64,000 bases of DNA. Origin: Breznakiella homolactica. Its GTDB lineage: Bacteria > Spirochaetota > Spirochaetia > Treponematales > Breznakiellaceae. Of this stretch, positions 63,581 to 64,000 are shown piece after piece (the stretch's first letter is position 1; the number at the start of each line of letters is the position of its first letter). The stretch covers positions 1,736,001 to 1,800,000 of the forward strand of contig NZ_CP067089.2 in assembly GCF_016616095.2 (NCBI RefSeq), given 5' to 3'. The position numbers and the translations under genes were made by a program. The notes under the pieces are model-generated. The model searched no databases. It saw nothing but the letters and a program-made list of their open reading frames with translations, and was not told the DNA's origin.

Positions 63581-64000
63581 TTATCCCAATCCCCGCAGAA
63601 GGCCCTGGACGTATTTGTTTGTAGGATATACCGTCAGGGATTTTTCAAGCCAAGGCCTGGCTTCCGCGTTTTTTTTCTGCTGAACGTATGCGTATCCGAT
63701 AGCCGAATATACATTAAACTGATCATCCTTCTGCATACTGCCCGCGTATGATGTAACAATTTCCTCCATCATTTTTATACCTTTCTTGTAATTATTAAAC
63801 GGGGACGGAGCGTAGATATACCGGGCGGCAATCATATACTGGGCGGCGGTATTGCTGGGATCGAGTTCCAGGGCGTTTTTGGCGTACTGCCCGACCTTAA
63901 GCCCGTTGGACATGGCGTAGGACACGGACTTTACGGCGCAGTTCTGGGAAATATTATCCGCCAGCATCTGCCAGCCTTCCGCGGTTTTCGTCTGGTCCAG
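63581..64000 (-). CDS. TPR-repeat protein (partial)
   Basis: The 3' end of a gene that continues past the right edge; the frame is open upstream of the ATG at 63967 to position 64000. The visible part has tetratricopeptide repeats: AKNALELDPSNTAAQYMIAA, a repeat around EIVTSYAGSM, and AIGYAYVQQKKNAEARPWL. No enzymatic motif is seen. Spirochaetes have many such exported TPR proteins. Its stop is 4 bp before the glycosyltransferase start. Confidence 0.8.
   Translation of the reverse strand: MDQTKTAEGWQMLADNISQNCAVKSVSYAMSNGLKVGQYAKNALELDPSNTAAQYMIAARYIYAPSPFNNYKKGIKMMEEIVTSYAGSMQKDDQFNVYSAIGYAYVQQKKNAEARPWLEKSLTVYPTNKYVQGLLRGLG

Overview
The window looks like a spirochaete chromosome, most likely a gut Treponema or a close relative. 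The evidence is a treponemal mglBAC glucose/galactose locus with a circularly permuted binding protein of the T. pallidum MglB-2 kind, a large chemoreceptor and two hybrid sensor kinases, and anaerobe-type metabolism (FeoB, hybrid cluster protein, 2[4Fe-4S] ferredoxin). Binding proteins are exported with A-G-G type mature ends instead of lipoboxes. The DNA is moderately GC-rich (judged by eye, not counted). I see no rRNA, tRNA, CRISPR array, insertion sequence or prophage. Genus-level assignment is inference.

Layout. 1-2.3 kb: a MerR-controlled ABC exporter with a 19-bp-spacer promoter. 2.4-5.3 kb: copper resistance, with a CopA ATPase continuous with a CopZ chaperone and then csoR. 5.5-10 kb: mglBAC. 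10.1-10.8 kb: two small membrane/hypothetical genes. 11-13.8 kb: feoA-feoA-feoB plus a Cys-rich mini-protein. 13.9-17.8 kb: hybrid kinase and a CDF-family transporter. 17.8-23.6 kb: a GH3 beta-glucosidase interrupted by an in-frame amber codon, a flavodoxin-like reductase, glucose 1-dehydrogenase and oleate hydratase. 23.7-26.7 kb: hcp and ferredoxin, divergent from decayed remnants of a CGGC-domain gene and a Crp/Fnr regulator. 26.6-29.6 kb: DUF1848 protein and a second hybrid kinase. 29.8-33.2 kb: LysM-M23 peptidase, a GNAT remnant and a chemoreceptor.

33.4-43.1 kb: a PanE-like reductase, then a six-gene catabolic operon (Gcl-like TPP enzyme, sugar ABC importer, FAD oxidoreductase, iron alcohol dehydrogenase) divergent from an IclR regulator, with a near-identical inverted repeat across their promoters. 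43.2-45.9 kb: exported nuclease, lipoprotein, small membrane protein and DUF4145 protein. 46-57.5 kb: an M20 amidohydrolase divergent from dppABCDF, Asp/Glu-hydantoin racemase, DUF1177, an unknown, AroM and an M29-like aminopeptidase. This is a coherent but uncharacterised peptide/amide utilisation unit. 57.5-60.3 kb: a 923-residue SF2 helicase-like protein with a hydrophobic segment, translationally coupled to that unit. 60.4-64 kb: a split ThrE exporter, then PlsC, a family 2 glycosyltransferase and a partial TPR protein on the other strand.

The most interesting signals are the copA-copZ read-through fusion (an A8 tract plus an internal ribosome-binding site), the amber-interrupted GH3 gene, the membrane-associated helicase, the peptide/racemase/DUF1177/AroM cluster, and the hcp promoter whose divergent regulator has been deleted. 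All three ABC binding-protein genes are followed by strong stem-loops before the membrane-component genes.
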